A DNA stretch of 64,000 bases from Halictus rubicundus. Its lineage: Eukaryota > Arthropoda > Insecta > Hymenoptera > Halictidae. The notes beneath the pieces were generated by a model that had not been told where the DNA came from, made no database searches, and was given only the letters and a program-made list of their open reading frames with translations. A program made the position numbers and the translations under genes. Positions 63,136 through 64,000 of the stretch are shown here, in pieces (position 1 is the stretch's first letter; every line of letters starts with the position of its first letter). The stretch lies in the NCBI RefSeq assembly GCF_050948215.1, contig NW_027488874.1, positions 124,001 to 188,000 of the forward strand, written 5' to 3'.

Positions 63136-64000
63136 ATCCTCTATCCTATAATATCCTCTATCCTATCCAATCCTCTATCTTATCCTCTATCATATCCTCT
63201 ATCCTATCCTATCCTCTATCCTATCCTCTATCCTATCCTCTATCCTATCCTATCCTCTATCCTCTCCTATCCTTTATACTAACCAATACTCTATCCTATC
63301 CTCTATCCTATCCTATCCTCTATCCTATCCTATCCTCTATCCTATCCTATCCTCTATCCTATCCTATCCTCTATCCTATCCTATCCTCTATCCTATCCTA
63401 TCCTCATTCCTATCCTATACTCCATTATATCCTATCCTCTATCCTATCCCATCCTCTATCCTATCCTATCCTCTATCCTATCCTATCCTCTATCCTATCC
63501 TATCCTCTATCCTATCATATCCTCTATCCTATCCTATCCTCTATCCTATCCCATCCTATCCTCTATCCTATCCTATCCTCTATCCTATCCTATCCTCTAT
63601 CCTATCCTATCCTCTATCCTATCCTATCCTCTATCCTATCCTATCCTCTATCCTATCCTATCCTCTATCCTACCCTATACTCTATCCTAACCTATCCTCT
63701 ATCCTATCCTATTCTCTATACTATCCTATCCTCTATAATATCGTGTCCTCTATCATATCCTATCCTCTTGCCTATAATATCATCTACCCTATCCTATCCT
63801 CTATCCTATCCAATCTCCTACCCTATCCTCTATCCTATCCTATCCTCTATCGTCTGCTCTATCCTATCCTATCCTCTATCGTCTGCTCTATCCTATCCTA
63901 TCCACTATCCTATCCTATCCACAATGCTATCCTATTCTCTATCCTCACCTATCCTTTATACTATCGAATCCTCTATCCTAACCTATCCTCTATCCTATCC

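Larger units (their letters stand above)
53588..64000. repeat. Right TATCC-based satellite array
   Basis: Same satellite, strand and unit structure as left of the element. The first 230 bp or so complete the landmark block interrupted by the insertion. Then come a short odd junction CTCTGCTTCTTC near 53,829, a nearly pure 17-mer tract, and higher-order repeats to the end of the window. No gene is supported. Confidence 0.97.
57203..64000. repeat. Higher-order repeats in right array
   Basis: Composite units are marked by TTGCCTATAATATC at 57,321, 58,565, 59,438, 62,143 and 63,768, and by the variant TTGCCTATGATATC at 61,340. Each is followed by one or two GTCTGC blocks. The commonest unit difference is the loss or gain of whole sub-blocks: CCTCAACG at 58,054 and 58,961 are 907 bp apart while the next landmarks are 873 bp apart, a 34-bp difference or two 17-bp units. 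Confidence 0.82.

Noticed and set aside
1..64000. CENP-B box or other known centromere motif
   Set aside because: No TTCG...CGGGA-like 17-bp box was seen in the landmark blocks; the array's centromeric nature cannot be judged from sequence alone.

Overview
The window is almost entirely pyrimidine-rich satellite DNA, broken once by a complete, apparently very young Ty3/gypsy-type LTR retrotransposon. I see no single-copy host gene, rRNA or tRNA. The retroelement type (mdg3/Blastopia-like features, an internally placed tRNA-Leu primer site, AT-rich codon use) suggests an arthropod, most likely an insect, and the surroundings look like heterochromatin (pericentromeric or subtelomeric). The species cannot be named from the sequence.

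Left satellite array, 1 to about 48,405: the + strand is built from the pentamer TATCC and the heptamer TATCCTC. The commonest combination is 5+5+7 = 17 bp (TATCCTATCCTATCCTC), with some 12-bp (5+7) and 22-bp variants. Diverged landmark blocks of 30-150 bp are scattered through it and recur dozens of times in various orders, giving a loose higher-order repeat of about 0.6-1.3 kb. Larger duplications lie on top: a head-to-tail duplication of about 6.5 kb (11,706-18,155 and 18,156-24,707), a pair of related segments 6.2-6.9 kb apart (37.4-39.65 kb and 44.3-45.8 kb) with a further copy 8,400 bp away, a 1,302-bp-spaced pair near 42-44 kb, and distant copies 12.3 and 22.3 kb apart. Some copy differences are exact multiples of 17 bp.

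Retrotransposon, about 48,406-53,586 (5.18 kb, + strand): two LTRs identical over 226 bp flank an internal tRNA-Leu-type primer binding site, one uninterrupted 1,419-codon Gag-Pol frame and a 275-bp 3' region with a 63-bp-period repeat and a short hairpin. The polyprotein carries an N-terminal SAP motif, Gag, two CCHC knuckles, protease, reverse transcriptase, RNase H, integrase and a GPY/F module, with every catalytic residue that I checked present. There is no env. The element sits inside one landmark block, and paralogous copies of that block without the element survive near 35.9 and 40.8 kb.

Right satellite array, about 53,588-64,000: the same satellite. It has a remarkably pure 17-mer tract at about 54,240-56,095 just beyond the element, followed by higher-order repeats. 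Long + strand open frames in both arrays are a by-product of a 17-bp unit with no stop codon in any frame. They read as a 17-residue Ser/Tyr/Pro/Leu/Ile cycle and I do not call them genes.
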